Assembly (NCBI RefSeq): GCF_964028355.1
Contig: NZ_OZ034761.1
Location: forward strand, 62,001 to 126,000
DNA length: 64,000 nucleotides
Direction: 5' to 3'
DNA from: Wolbachia endosymbiont (group B) of Gerris lacustris
GTDB lineage: Bacteria > Pseudomonadota > Alphaproteobacteria > Rickettsiales > Anaplasmataceae
The position numbers and the translations under genes are program-made. The first letter of the stretch is position 1. Each line of letters opens with the position of its first letter. Shown here one piece after another: positions 8,848 through 18,521 of this stretch. The notes beneath the pieces were generated by a model. That model was not told the DNA's origin. It made no database searches and saw nothing but the letters and a program-made list of their open reading frames with translations.

Positions 8848-9837
8848 CTAGCATACCACTGAATTAATGCTGAGATATTCCTTTGCTTGATCAGTTAAAA
8901 CACGTCCTCTTGGTGTGCGCTTTACGAAACTGACCTTGATTAAATAAGGTTCTACTGTTTCTTCAATATTGCCAACATCTTCAGATAGTGCAATAGATAT
9001 GGTGTCAATTCCAACAGGTCCTGAGGTATTAAACAAAAATCTCAGATAATCCATATCTAATTTATTTAGTCCCATTTTATCTATACCCAATTTTGATAGT
9101 GCAGAACCAGCAATTTCACAGGTAATTTTTTTATCATCTTTTACTTCAACAAAATCTCTTATTCTTCTGAGTAATCTCAAAGCAATTCTTGGAGTACCAC
9201 GGGCGCGGCAGGCAATTTCCTGCACAGCATCCTTTTCGATTTCAGCACAAAGAACTCTTGCACCTCTTTTTATAATATCAACCAGTTCCTCAAAAGAATA
9301 AAACTCAAGATGCAGGGGAATACCAAAACGATCCCTCAGCGGTGCAGAAAGCAGTCCAAGCCGTGTTGTTGCCCCAATCAGTGTAAATGGTGGTAAATCT
9401 ATTCTTAAAGTTCTGGTAGATGGGCCCTCACCTACTAGTATATCTAGGCAAAAATCTTCCATAGCAGTATATAAAACTTCCTCAATGCTACGATTTAATC
9501 TATGGATCTCATCGATAAATAGAACATCTTTTGCATTTAAAGTAGTGAGCACTGCAGCTAAGTCCCCAGCTTTACTAAGCAATGGACCAGAAGTTGCACG
9601 AAAGCTAACCCTTAACTCCTTAGAGACAATTTGTGCTAAAGTTGTTTTACCAAGCCCTGGAGGACCATAGAGCAATACGTGATCCAAAGCTTCAGCTCTC
9701 GTCTGTGCAGCATTTATAAACACTTTTAAATTTTGTATTAAGTCTTTTTGCCCGACAAAATCATCAAGTTGCTCAGGCCGGATATTTAAATTACGTACAT
9801 CTTCAGAGTATTCCTTACTACATGATATTGACTTCAT
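8848..9837 (-). CDS. ruvB: Holliday junction branch migration helicase RuvB
   Basis: Hexameric AAA+ motor that drives branch migration with RuvA and RuvC. Seen: [13 protein letters not shown], Walker A GPPGLGKT at residues 58-65, Walker [10 protein letters not shown], sensor [19 protein letters not shown] with the arginine finger, and a C-terminal winged helix ending FVKRTPRGR. Length of 329 aa is normal. The start overlaps the ruvA stop by four bases (ATGA), giving a coupled ruvAB operon. Confidence 0.97.
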   Translation of the reverse strand: MKSISCSKEYSEDVRNLNIRPEQLDDFVGQKDLIQNLKVFINAAQTRAEALDHVLLYGPPGLGKTTLAQIVSKELRVSFRATSGPLLSKAGDLAAVLTTLNAKDVLFIDEIHRLNRSIEEVLYTAMEDFCLDILVGEGPSTRTLRIDLPPFTLIGATTRLGLLSAPLRDRFGIPLHLEFYSFEELVDIIKRGARVLCAEIEKDAVQEIACRARGTPRIALRLLRRIRDFVEVKDDKKITCEIAGSALSKLGIDKMGLNKLDMDYLRFLFNTSGPVGIDTISIALSEDVGNIEETVEPYLIKVSFVKRTPRGRVLTDQAKEYLSINSVVC

Positions 9838-10406
9838 ATTGTTTTAAGCGCCATACGAATAATATCTTTAGTGTCCAAGTTTGGTGATTCATCTTCTATT
9901 TTTTTTATTGTATCATAAGCTTTTGTTCTTTCATATCCAAGATTGATCAAAGCTGAAAGAGCATCTTCACTAATTGAGTGAAAATGATTGTTATTTATCT
10001 CTAATTTACTTACTTTGCCATTCAGCTCAGTAATAATTCGATTTATGAGTTTCAGGCCAAGTCCACTCACCTTAAGTGCTAGTTTATCCTCATTTATAAT
10101 TGCCAAAAACAGTTGCTCTGGAGTTAATTTGCTCAAAATTGACATTGCGGTTTTATAGCTGACACCGCTCACTTTAACTAATAAACGCAGACACTGCTGT
10201 TCTTCTTTACTTATAAAGCCATATAGCTGAGTAACGTTTTCTCTGCTATTTCCATAAGTGTCGATAAGTAATTTTACTCCACTTCCAATCGAACAAGCAC
10301 TTAAAGTTTTGGCTGAAAGATATACTATGTAGCCAACATCATTCACATTCAGGATTATGTGATCGCTACACACCTCATCAACTATTCCTCTTAGATTTCC
10401 TATCAT
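9834..10406 (-). CDS. ruvA: Holliday junction DNA helicase subunit RuvA
   Basis: Tetrameric Holliday-junction-binding protein that loads RuvB. Seen: N-terminal OB fold [12 protein letters not shown]..., two helix-hairpin-helix blocks around [16 protein letters not shown] and [16 protein letters not shown], and a C-terminal domain [16 protein letters not shown] that contacts RuvB. At 190 aa it is close to the usual 200. It is first in the ruvAB operon; an IS630-type element sits about 200 bases upstream. Confidence 0.95.
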   Translation of the reverse strand: MIGNLRGIVDEVCSDHIILNVNDVGYIVYLSAKTLSACSIGSGVKLLIDTYGNSRENVTQLYGFISKEEQQCLRLLVKVSGVSYKTAMSILSKLTPEQLFLAIINEDKLALKVSGLGLKLINRIITELNGKVSKLEINNNHFHSISEDALSALINLGYERTKAYDTIKKIEDESPNLDTKDIIRMALKTI

Positions 10407-10451
10407 TTCTAGTACTTTATAAAATTCAGTTTAAATGCTCCTGAATCTTAG

Positions 10452-10606
10452 GTCAAGCAAACGAACATTATAGAAGTGGTTCCAGTTTCAATCATTGCAG
10501 ACAAGTTTGCAGGAAATCTATTTTAATATGTTATTCCAGATCATTATGTAATTGAACCACAAGTTACTCCGATAGAAATAGAATTGCAGTCTCCTAACTT
10601 AGCTAA
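10452..10606 (+). pseudogene. possible gene-end remnant disrupted by IS630
   Basis: Between ruvA and the IS630 copy one frame reads TNIIEVVPVSIIADKFAGNLF, then a stop, then YVIPDHYVIEPQVTPIEIEL in the same frame. The residue composition looks protein-like rather than random. It runs into the insertion and would end at once beyond it. It has no recognisable domain and no start codon, so it may be a decayed gene tail or chance. Confidence 0.25.
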
Positions 10607-10621
10607 TACCAACTCTCATTA

Positions 10622-11197
10622 TTAATGAACCAAATAAGAAGCATTGCAGAGTTGTTTAACCGTGGAAGGGGAAAGAGAGGTAATAAATTTACACAAAGCG
10701 CTCTCAAGCAGAACAATTGTATCGTAGATTTTATTGCGCAAAATGTTCTGTTTTATATATAACCAAAACCTCTCAACAGGATTGAGGTCAGGTGAGTATG
10801 GTGGTAGGTATATAATTTCGATATTTTTAGGTATCTTTAAACTTTTTGACTTATGCCAACTAGCGCAATCCATCACGAGAAAAGCCTTTCGTATTCCTAA
10901 ATATTGCGACATCTGTTCAAGGAATATATTTATACAAGCAGTGTTGACGTTTGGTGCAAATAAGCTAAAATTCTCTCCATTTCTGGGATTAACTGCACTA
11001 TAGAGATAAAAATTTTCCCTACCTAATTTTACCTTAACCTGTGTCCTACTGCCTTTTTTAAACCACCCATGTCCAACTTTTGAATGTGTACCAAACCGTG
11101 ATTCATCGAAGAAAAATAGCTCTTTTTCAGAATGCATGACAATAGTTTCATTGAGGTTTTTTTTTAAACTCCTCTTGCTTATTTTTATCCTGTCCAC
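10622..11197 (-). CDS. IS630 transposase, C-terminal DDE frame (copy A)
   Basis: Catalytic half of an IS630/Tc1-mariner type transposase. Seen: FFFDESRFG (first Asp), LVMDCASWHKS (second Asp) and PPYSPDLNPVERFW (Glu), a complete DDE triad. The frame is open from before its first ATG and overlaps the N-terminal frame. A fused protein EEFKKN-LNETIV would result from dropping one A in the A9 tract, or a +1 shift. Transposes the element by cut and paste. Confidence 0.9.
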   Translation of the reverse strand: MDRIKISKRSLKKNLNETIVMHSEKELFFFDESRFGTHSKVGHGWFKKGSRTQVKVKLGRENFYLYSAVNPRNGENFSLFAPNVNTACINIFLEQMSQYLGIRKAFLVMDCASWHKSKSLKIPKNIEIIYLPPYSPDLNPVERFWLYIKQNILRNKIYDTIVLLESALCKFITSLSPSTVKQLCNASYLVH

Positions 11198-11627
11198 TAT
11201 GAACTGGTCTTGGTGTGATATATGAGAATTTCATTCTTTGCATATTACGATGTATTGTGGATTTGCTGATATTCAAACCAAATCTTTCTTGGATTCTTAT
11301 TCTCATTTCTCTAATAGTAATATTGGGGTTTTCCTCTATCCACACCTCAATTTGTTCAAGTTGACTTTGGTTCAATATAGTTTTTCTACGGCGTTGAGGT
11401 GGAGAAAATAATTTTTCTTCTCTTCCAAATTTTATGTGCTTTATCCATGTAGTAATTGCCTTTCTCGAAATGCAACATATTTTTGCTACAGCTGTTATAC
11501 TGTGCTTTTTTGCTGCAATTACAGCATTTAGTTTTTTTGCAACATACGCATTATTTCTTACTTTCTTCAGCATCTCTTTTGCTGATTCCACCACTTTTTC
11601 ATCCAATAATTTTGATCTTAATGCCAT
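11148..11627 (-). CDS. IS630 transposase, N-terminal DNA-binding frame (copy A)
   Basis: 159 aa carrying two helix-turn-helix segments: ITAVAKICCISRKAITTWIKH, then a winged region ending NISKSTIHRNMQRMKFSY. It binds the element ends. The frame ends in FKKKPQ just after the A9 tract, where it must shift to join the DDE frame. It lies at the right end of the element, transcribed leftward. Confidence 0.88.
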   Translation of the reverse strand: MALRSKLLDEKVVESAKEMLKKVRNNAYVAKKLNAVIAAKKHSITAVAKICCISRKAITTWIKHIKFGREEKLFSPPQRRRKTILNQSQLEQIEVWIEENPNITIREMRIRIQERFGLNISKSTIHRNMQRMKFSYITPRPVHSGQDKNKQEEFKKKPQ

Positions 11628-11811
11628 CTAAACCTCGCTATTTTACTTACTCCAGTATGGCTTTTTTTCCATTATTGTCTATTCGTTGCTTGTATAGCGG
11701 GAATTGGTATAAGTAATAGAAATTTCTATCTTTGGTGAAATAAAGGTAATTGTTTACTGTTTGCGAAAATATTTGCATAATTTAAGTAACATTACTTGAT
11801 AAGAATTAACT

Positions 11812-12336
11812 ATGGAGCTTAATAAGATTGCAGCATCGATTTTACTTTCTGGATTAATAATTATGATAGTTAGCAATGTAGTTGATATGCTCTACAACCC
11901 AGAGGATTATAAAATTGAACACCAAACAATAGTAGCAGCCAGCAATGAGCCTCAACAAAAGATTGAACAAGTGGCACTTGATATTGGAGAGCTCATGCAG
12001 AATGCTAGCTTTGAAAAAGGCAAGTCAGCAGCAAAAAAATGTATAGCTTGTCATAGTTTTGAGAAAGGTGGAATGAATAAAGTGGGGCCAAACTTGTGGA
12101 ACGTGGTTGGAAATAAAAAGGCCCATCTTGGCAGCTCATTCAATTACTCAAAAGCACTACTTGAAAAAGGTGGGAAATGGGAGTATGAGGAGTTATTTGC
12201 TTTTTTAAAAAATCCAAAAGCCTACATAAAAGGTACACGTATGGCATTTGCAGGCATTTCCAATCCACAAGAGATTGCAGATCTAGTCAGCTATTTGCGT
12301 TCGATGAGCGATAGTCCGGTTGCCTTGCCAAAGTAG
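11812..12336 (+). CDS. membrane-anchored c-type cytochrome (CycM/c552-like)
   Basis: A class I cytochrome c shuttling electrons in the respiratory chain on the periplasmic face. Seen: an uncleaved N-terminal membrane segment (about residues 6-27), a linker, the haem-binding CIACH at 77-81, GPNLWNVVGNK, and a distal Met ligand in GTRMAFAG near residue 144. Length of 174 aa fits the membrane-bound CycM type. The haem attachment machinery gene ccmE is in the same window. The next gene starts one base after its stop. Confidence 0.88.
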   Translation: MELNKIAASILLSGLIIMIVSNVVDMLYNPEDYKIEHQTIVAASNEPQQKIEQVALDIGELMQNASFEKGKSAAKKCIACHSFEKGGMNKVGPNLWNVVGNKKAHLGSSFNYSKALLEKGGKWEYEELFAFLKNPKAYIKGTRMAFAGISNPQEIADLVSYLRSMSDSPVALPK

Positions 12337-12337
12337 T

Positions 12338-13093
12338 ATGAATTATTGTAAATTACTCGATGGAAGTAATGGCCATATAGCATATCGAAAGCTACAAGGA
12401 AAGAAGGCTTCTATAGTTTTTTTTAGTGGTTTTGCATCCAATATGGATGGAACTAAAGCAACTGCCGTTTACAAATTTTGCCAAGAAAATGATATAGCAC
12501 TTGTGCTCTTTGATTATTTTGGCCATGGTAATTCAAGCGGTGATTTTGCTGATTATACAATAAGTGATTGGCAAAAAAATTGTGCTAAAGTGATAAGTGA
12601 ATTAACTAGCAATAAACAAATAATTATAGGTTCAAGTATGGGAGGATGGCTGATGCTGCTCACTGCTCTTCAATTTCCAGAAAAAATTGCAGCATTAATC
12701 GGCATATCGTCTGCTCCTGATTTTACTGAAGATTTGATATTCAAGCAATTGTCAGGCAAGCAAAAAGAAGAACTAGGTTCTAAAGGTGTAATAGATTTTA
12801 CTTCGGAGCATTGTGCATACAAAATAACTAAAAATCTGATCGAAGACGGTAGAAAGAACCTTCTTTTAAACAGAGAAGCAATAGATATAAACTGTCCTGT
12901 GCGCTTATTGCATAGCATTAATGATAAAGATGTTCCTTATCAAACTTCATTGAATTTAGCTGAAAAAATTAAGTCAACAGACGTTGAAGTACACTTAATA
13001 AAATCAGCAGAACACAACATGTCTGATAATCATTCACTAAAAATTTTATTTAAGACCATCAGAGAATTTTTGCCAGGAGAAATATATAATTGA
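12338..13093 (+). CDS. alpha/beta hydrolase
   Basis: Serine hydrolase fold protein of 251 aa. Seen: FFSGFASNMDGTKA (oxyanion region), FDYFGHGNSSG, the nucleophile elbow GSSMGGW, an acidic residue in HSINDKDVPYQ, and the catalytic His in SAEHNMSD. The substrate is unknown. The frame is open back to a TTG at 12320 inside the cytochrome gene, but the ATG at 12338 directly after that stop is preferred. Probably co-transcribed with the cytochrome. Confidence 0.85.
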   Translation: MNYCKLLDGSNGHIAYRKLQGKKASIVFFSGFASNMDGTKATAVYKFCQENDIALVLFDYFGHGNSSGDFADYTISDWQKNCAKVISELTSNKQIIIGSSMGGWLMLLTALQFPEKIAALIGISSAPDFTEDLIFKQLSGKQKEELGSKGVIDFTSEHCAYKITKNLIEDGRKNLLLNREAIDINCPVRLLHSINDKDVPYQTSLNLAEKIKSTDVEVHLIKSAEHNMSDNHSLKILFKTIREFLPGEIYN

Positions 13094-13135
13094 AGTAATT
13101 CAGATGTGTTTGTCGTAAGAGCTGCAGTTATAGCT

Positions 13136-15049
13136 TCAACAGTAGGCACTATTCTTGATCACCTCAACATTTTCTCTTGGCAATTCTTTAATAAATCGAG
13201 AAGTGCGCATTGGTTGCCACTGATTATTAATTTCCCTTCTATCTGCACATGAAATGATTAACCTTTCTTCGGCTCTGGTTATGCCGACATATGCGAGTCT
13301 CCTTTCTTCTTCTAAAGCTTTACCACTTTTATCTTCAAAAGATCTGTGATGAGGGAATAATCCTTCTTCCCAACCAGGTAAAAACACGCACGGAAATTCG
13401 AGCCCTTTAGCTGCGTGAAGAGTCATAACATATACAGTGTCATCGTTATTCATATTATCCACTTCCATCACTAAACTTATGTGCTCCAAGAAGGTTGTAG
13501 CGTTGTCAAAATTCTTCAAAGATGAAATGAGATTTTTGACATTTTCTATTCGTGCTAAACCTGTTACTCCTTCATCTTCAAGCATTTCAATATATCCTGA
13601 TTGATTTGCTATAGTTTTTACAAACTCGTGAAGCGATTTAACGCTTTCCATTTCTTCCCAAGTTTTAATTTTACTTAAAAAATCACTTAGCGAGAACTTG
13701 ATTCTTTCAGTCACTTTATTACTATCAACTAGTATTTTTGTCGCTTCAAAAAAAGAGGTTTTGTTATCTTGAGCGGTTGTATATATCTTCTTGAGAGTTG
13801 CAGTTCCTATGCTTCTTTTTGGCAGATTTATGATTCTCTCAAAAGCTAAGTCATCGTTATTGTTTGTAACGAGTCTTAAATATGCGATTATATCTCTAAC
13901 TTCCTGACGTTCGTAGAATTTTACGCCGCTTATGATCTTGTAGGGAATTGAATATTTTATAAAGTACTCTTCGAGAACTCTAGTCTGAAAGGTGGCCCTA
14001 ACCAGCACTGCAATGTCACTAAATCTGTATTTATTGAGCTTTAATATCTGTTCGCTTATAAACCTTGCTTCAGCTTTTCCGTCCCACAATTTTATTAGAT
14101 TTACCTTTTCCCCTTCAATATTTGTTGTCCACAACTTTTTCTCCAATCGAGTCTTATTGTGATTGATAATATATGATGCAGTTGCAAGTATATGTGATGT
14201 TGACCTGTAGTTACATTCTAATTTTACGATTTTTGCATTTTTAAAATCATCAGAAAACTTCAAAATATTTTCAACTTCTGCACCACGCCAACTATATATC
14301 GACTGGTCCCCATCTCCTACACAGCAAATATTTGAATGCTCTTTTACAAGGTGTTTTAGCCAAAGACGTTCTATCCGACTTGTATCTTGATACTCATCTA
14401 CCTTGACATACTTAAACTTGTTTTGGTAGTAGGACAGAACCTCGGTCTTTTTATTAAAAAGTTGTATGTTATATAACAATAAGTCACCAAAATCGACAGA
14501 GTTAAGGAATTTTAACCTTTCCTGATACTGGTAATAGACTTTGAGTGCAGTTACGTAAACTGGCCCAAATGATTGAACGTCTTCCACTTCAGACGGCAAT
14601 AAACACTTCTCTTTCCACTGCTGGATGATATTCATAATGGTCTTACATTTTTCTGATAGGTAATCAGGGCTTATTTCATTAATAATATTTTTTATTACCT
14701 GTAATTGATCATCCACACCAATGATTGTGAAATTGGAATTTAAGCCCACAATTTCAGCATGATGACGTAAAATTTTTGCTGCAATTGCGTGGAAGGTGCC
14801 AAGCCATGGTATATTTGTGCCCGTAAGTTCAAGCACTCTTGATATCATTTCATTTGCTGCTTTGTTCGTGAATGTAACTGCTAAGATCTCATCGGAGTAA
14901 GCGTAGCCATTTCGAATTATGTGCGCTATTCTTGAAGTGATCGTTCTTGTTTTTCCCGTTCCGGCTCCTGCCAGTATTAAAATTGGTCCATCTATGTTAG
15001 TTACAGCTGATTGTTGTTCTGGATTTAGCATCAAGAGATAATCGTTCAT
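13136..15049 (-). CDS. uvrD: UvrD/PcrA-type superfamily 1 DNA helicase
   Basis: 3'-5' helicase for nucleotide excision and mismatch repair. Seen: LNPEQQSAV (Q motif), Walker A AGAGTGKT at 27-34, TFTNKAANEM (Ia), VDEYQDTS (II), GDGDQSIYSWRGA (III), NYRST (IV), VMTLHAAKGLEFPCVF (V) and RRLAYVGITRAEERL (VI). The 637 aa are a little short at the C-terminus compared with about 720 in E. coli UvrD. Convergent with the hydrolase gene. Confidence 0.94.
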   Translation of the reverse strand: MNDYLLMLNPEQQSAVTNIDGPILILAGAGTGKTRTITSRIAHIIRNGYAYSDEILAVTFTNKAANEMISRVLELTGTNIPWLGTFHAIAAKILRHHAEIVGLNSNFTIIGVDDQLQVIKNIINEISPDYLSEKCKTIMNIIQQWKEKCLLPSEVEDVQSFGPVYVTALKVYYQYQERLKFLNSVDFGDLLLYNIQLFNKKTEVLSYYQNKFKYVKVDEYQDTSRIERLWLKHLVKEHSNICCVGDGDQSIYSWRGAEVENILKFSDDFKNAKIVKLECNYRSTSHILATASYIINHNKTRLEKKLWTTNIEGEKVNLIKLWDGKAEARFISEQILKLNKYRFSDIAVLVRATFQTRVLEEYFIKYSIPYKIISGVKFYERQEVRDIIAYLRLVTNNNDDLAFERIINLPKRSIGTATLKKIYTTAQDNKTSFFEATKILVDSNKVTERIKFSLSDFLSKIKTWEEMESVKSLHEFVKTIANQSGYIEMLEDEGVTGLARIENVKNLISSLKNFDNATTFLEHISLVMEVDNMNNDDTVYVMTLHAAKGLEFPCVFLPGWEEGLFPHHRSFEDKSGKALEEERRLAYVGITRAEERLIISCADRREINNQWQPMRTSRFIKELPRENVEVIKNSAYC

Positions 15050-15170
15050 TGCAGCACTATAGATTATAACTTCGTAAAGTTAAACCTATGATCGAAATAT
15101 TGTAAAGGTCTTATTGAACATAACAGTCAACTCATTCAAGTACTACATATTTAAGCGTAGGGATTTGTAT

Positions 15171-15581
15171 CTATCTTATTTGAGTAATTAGTGTATGCTG
15201 AGTAACAATAACTTGATTTGAGATATTGGCATCAAAACTTCTGCTTGTTGGATGAATAGGTAGAGTTTGAAATGGCTTAGACTTATGATTCAGTTCCTTC
15301 ATCATTTCCTCAGCTTTAATAGGAAGTTTTTCTGGAATATAGAAGTTATGCATTTCAGGTCGTTCAGTGAAATTTTCATATATTTCTTTCAACCAAGCTC
15401 CAATATCATATATAAAAACATATGCTTTTTCTTTAAATTCTCTCCATGATCTGCCTAAACTGGCTAGTGTATTATTGAAGTAAATTGTCACATAATCTCT
15501 TGTGGTATATTGATAACTCTCTCTATTTAATTTTTCACTTTGCTTGTCACAAGTTTTGAAGTAACCAAATATATTATACAT
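15171..15581 (-). CDS. unknown 136-aa protein
   Basis: I do not recognise a family. The sequence is mixed and slightly basic, rich in Tyr, Phe and Asn, with no signal peptide or clear membrane helix. A central amphipathic segment SWREFKEKAYVFIYDIGAWLKEIYENF is the most structured part. It is flanked by uvrD (same strand, upstream gap of 121 bases) and the divergent nuo operon. Codon use is like its neighbours. Probably a lineage-specific protein. Confidence 0.6.
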   Translation of the reverse strand: MYNIFGYFKTCDKQSEKLNRESYQYTTRDYVTIYFNNTLASLGRSWREFKEKAYVFIYDIGAWLKEIYENFTERPEMHNFYIPEKLPIKAEEMMKELNHKSKPFQTLPIHPTSRSFDANISNQVIVTQHTLITQIR

Positions 15582-15787
15582 TTTGAGCCATCACTAACTA
15601 TTAATATACATATACTATAAGTTAATAAATTAAAACCGTCAAGAGTGTTTATTGCATTACTGAGAAAATGCTCTATTTAAAATGGATCTGAAGCTTGTAG
15701 TAGAATGTTTTCAAACGTTTAATATAATATTGACTTTACAGCAATAATTACTTTAAGTTAGTAGCTATTGTTGCAGTTAAAGTATCA

Positions 15788-16375
15788 ATGCCTTTTTTCT
15801 TTTATTCTTTTGCAATTCTAAGCATCTTATCTGCTGTTTGTGTAATTAGCGTAAGGAATCCTGTGCATGCAGTGTTATTTTTAATTTTCACTTTCGTTAA
15901 CTCTGCAGTTCTTTTTATTCTCCTTGGAGCTGAATTCATCGCTATGATGGTGCTGATAGTATACATCGGTGCGGTTGCAGTGTTGTTCCTCTTTGTAGTT
16001 ATGATGCTCGATATTGACTACATAAGGTTGCGCCAGGGTTTTGCGAAGCATTTCACTCCTGGTGCTATATTATGTGTTGTGTTTTTTCTGATTATCAGTT
16101 TTGTAATCCGCAGCTCAACGCTGAATATAAGTAATGTTATAAACTATAATGCCAATAACGTGAAAGCTATCGGTAATTTGCTCTACACTGACTACATGTA
16201 CGCTTTTCATCTTTCTGGTATTCTGCTGCTTGTTGCAATTGTTGGTGCAATTGCTCTTACTTTGCAGGACAAGAAAAAAGGAGTTAAAAAACAGAATGTA
16301 TTAAAGCAATTGACACAATCTTCATCTGTAAAATTGGTTAAGGCTAAATTTGGAAAAGGAGTAGAATGGAAATAG
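15788..16375 (+). CDS. nuoJ: NADH-quinone oxidoreductase subunit J
   Basis: Membrane-arm subunit of respiratory complex I (ND6 homologue). Seen: five hydrophobic helices and the conserved block [25 protein letters not shown], which carries the pi-bulge region of helix 3. Length of 195 aa is normal. First gene of nuoJKLMN-birA-ccmDE; it overlaps nuoK by 10 bases. The 206-base gap upstream should hold the promoter. Confidence 0.95.
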   Translation: MPFFFYSFAILSILSAVCVISVRNPVHAVLFLIFTFVNSAVLFILLGAEFIAMMVLIVYIGAVAVLFLFVVMMLDIDYIRLRQGFAKHFTPGAILCVVFFLIISFVIRSSTLNISNVINYNANNVKAIGNLLYTDYMYAFHLSGILLLVAIVGAIALTLQDKKKGVKKQNVLKQLTQSSSVKLVKAKFGKGVEWK

Positions 16376-16674
16376 GATTAAATCATTTTTTGATAGTTGC
16401 TGCTATTTTGTTCACTATTGGAGTATGTGGTATTTTCATCAACCGTAAGAGCATAATCAATATACTGTTATCAATAGAAATATTATTGCTGGCGATTAAC
16501 ATCAATTTAGTTGCTTTTTCTGCCTTTATGAATGATATAGTTGGGCAAATTTTTGTGATGTTTGTGTTGACTGTTGCGGCAGCAGAGTCAGGAGTTGGGC
16601 TTGCAATATTGGTTGTATATTATAGAAGTCGTGGCAATATAGATGTTGAACAAGCGAACTTAATGAAAGAATGA
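16366..16674 (+). CDS. nuoK: NADH-quinone oxidoreductase subunit K
   Basis: ND4L homologue of complex I, three membrane helices. Seen: [16 protein letters not shown] with the buried Glu and [20 protein letters not shown] with the second conserved Glu, both needed for proton translocation. The 102 aa are standard. Overlaps nuoJ by 10 bases and nuoL by 4 bases. Confidence 0.96.
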   Translation: MEIGLNHFLIVAAILFTIGVCGIFINRKSIINILLSIEILLLAININLVAFSAFMNDIVGQIFVMFVLTVAAAESGVGLAILVVYYRSRGNIDVEQANLMKE

Positions 16675-18518
16675 TGGATATACTGAAATTAATAGTATTT
16701 TTGCCACTCTTTGGTTCGCTATTTGCAGCACTTTTTAGAAAAAGTCAGTTAGTTACAACGGCGGGGATTGGAATATCTGCAGTTTTATCTTGGTATGTTT
16801 TTCTCACCTTCTCTGAAAATTATCACTTGAGTTTGTTTCCTCTATTTTCATTAAGTGTATTAAAAGTAAATTGGGCAATTAGTGTGGATGCTCTCTCATC
16901 CTTAATGCTTATTGTTATTACCACCGTTTCACTAGTAGTCCACCTCTATTCTATCGGTTATATGGAGCATGACAAAGGGAAGTCGAGGTTTTTTTCTTAC
17001 CTATCGCTATTTACGTTTTGCATGATTGTGCTGGTTGTAAGCGATAATTTCGTGCAGCTTTTTTTTGGCTGGGAAGGGGTTGGCCTGTGTTCTTATTTAC
17101 TCATAGGATTTTGGTTCCAAAAATATTCTGCAAATAATGCAGCAATTAAAGCATTTGTTGTGAATAGGGTAGGAGACTTTGCACTATTGATTGGAATCTT
17201 TCTTATTTATTATACATTTCACTCTTTAAATTTTACTGAAGTTTTTGACACAACTGATCTTCTTGGCACGCAGAACATTAGGGCATTCTGCTGTGAATTT
17301 AAAATAATTCATATAATATGCATATTACTTTTTATTGGCTGTATGGGTAAATCTGCACAGCTTGGTTTACATGTTTGGTTGCCCGATGCAATGGAAGGGC
17401 CAACCCCTGTTTCTGCACTCATTCACGCAGCAACGATGGTAACAGCAGGTATATTTTTAGTAGCAAAATGTTCTCCATTGTTTGAGTTATCAAATGTGGC
17501 ACGAGAATTAATAGTTATCGTTGGTGCACTTACTGCTTTTTTTGCAGCCACCGTTGCGATTACTCAGAATGATATAAAAAAAATAATTGCTTATTCAACC
17601 TGCAGCCAACTTGGTTATATGTTCATGGCATGTGGCCTTTCTGCCTATAATGTTGCTATTTTTCATTTAATGACCCACGCTTTTTTTAAAGCCTTACTAT
17701 TTCTTGGTGCTGGCAATGTGATTCATGCAATGCATCATGAGCAAAACATTCAGAAAATGGGAAATTGCTGGAAGAAAATTCCTTACACCTACACTCTCAT
17801 GTGGATCGGATCTCTTGCGCTTTCTGGAATATTTCCATTTGCAGGTTTTTATTCAAAGGATTTAATCATTGAACACGCTTACAGTGCGGACAATTTTGCT
17901 TTTGTAGTAAGCTTAACTGTTGCATTCTTTACAGCATTCTACTCTTGGAGATTATTGCTTCTTGTATTCCACAGCCAAAAACAAAGTAAAATTAATATAC
18001 ATGAAGCACCAAAGATTATGCTTATACCATTACTGATACTTGCTTTTGGATCGCTATTTTCTGGAGTGTGGGGAGCAAATATTTTGAACATAACTAGTAA
18101 TGCGTTTTGGAAATCAAGTTTAATGGTGATTGATGAGCATGGAGTTCATAATTTCTTTATAAAATTACTACCAACCTTGGCAAGCCTAAATGGAATAGCA
18201 CTTGCGTACCTAATTTACCAATATCAAGTAATTAGGCAAATTAAGAGTAAATTTTTACTTAAGTTTCTGCAGAATAAATGGTACTTTGATGAGGTGTATG
18301 AGTTTGTTATAATTGTACCGATAAGGTTTATATCTAGGCTTCTATGGAAGTTTGATGTTAAGGCTATTGATTCATTTGGACCAAATGGTGTTGTAAGGTT
18401 GGTTAATAAATGTTCAAAAAGTTCTATAAAGTTACAAACTGGTTATATATTTGATTATGCATTTATTATGTTTGTTACTTTAATAATCGGTGCTTTATAT
18501 ATTATTGGAATTAAATAG
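16671..18518 (+). CDS. nuoL: NADH-quinone oxidoreductase subunit L
   Basis: Distal antiporter-like proton-pumping subunit of complex I (ND5 homologue). Seen: [16 protein letters not shown] with the conserved Glu, [38 protein letters not shown] with the pumping Lys/His set, and [22 protein letters not shown]. About 15 hydrophobic helices, 615 aa as expected, including a C-terminal lateral helix region. Confidence 0.97.
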   Translation: MMDILKLIVFLPLFGSLFAALFRKSQLVTTAGIGISAVLSWYVFLTFSENYHLSLFPLFSLSVLKVNWAISVDALSSLMLIVITTVSLVVHLYSIGYMEHDKGKSRFFSYLSLFTFCMIVLVVSDNFVQLFFGWEGVGLCSYLLIGFWFQKYSANNAAIKAFVVNRVGDFALLIGIFLIYYTFHSLNFTEVFDTTDLLGTQNIRAFCCEFKIIHIICILLFIGCMGKSAQLGLHVWLPDAMEGPTPVSALIHAATMVTAGIFLVAKCSPLFELSNVARELIVIVGALTAFFAATVAITQNDIKKIIAYSTCSQLGYMFMACGLSAYNVAIFHLMTHAFFKALLFLGAGNVIHAMHHEQNIQKMGNCWKKIPYTYTLMWIGSLALSGIFPFAGFYSKDLIIEHAYSADNFAFVVSLTVAFFTAFYSWRLLLLVFHSQKQSKINIHEAPKIMLIPLLILAFGSLFSGVWGANILNITSNAFWKSSLMVIDEHGVHNFFIKLLPTLASLNGIALAYLIYQYQVIRQIKSKFLLKFLQNKWYFDEVYEFVIIVPIRFISRLLWKFDVKAIDSFGPNGVVRLVNKCSKSSIKLQTGYIFDYAFIMFVTLIIGALYIIGIK

Positions 18519-18521
18519 AAG

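Larger units (their letters stand above)
10607..11709 (-). mobile_element. IS630-family element, complete copy A (1103 bp)
   Basis: Ends are TACCAACTCTC... and ...GGGAATTGGTA, imperfect inverted repeats. The trinucleotide TAA flanks both sides (10604-10606 and 11710-11712). It encodes two overlapping transposase frames on the minus strand, joined at an A9 tract. Five further copies lie in this window (24297, 25322, 29089, 44509, 48863, 60718, counting nested ones). Where interruptions are removed, full copies are 1103 bp, or 1104 in one case. Confidence 0.93.

Noticed and set aside
12320..12337. TTG start of the alpha/beta hydrolase within the cytochrome gene
   Set aside because: An ATG follows the cytochrome stop at one base and gives the expected protein length.
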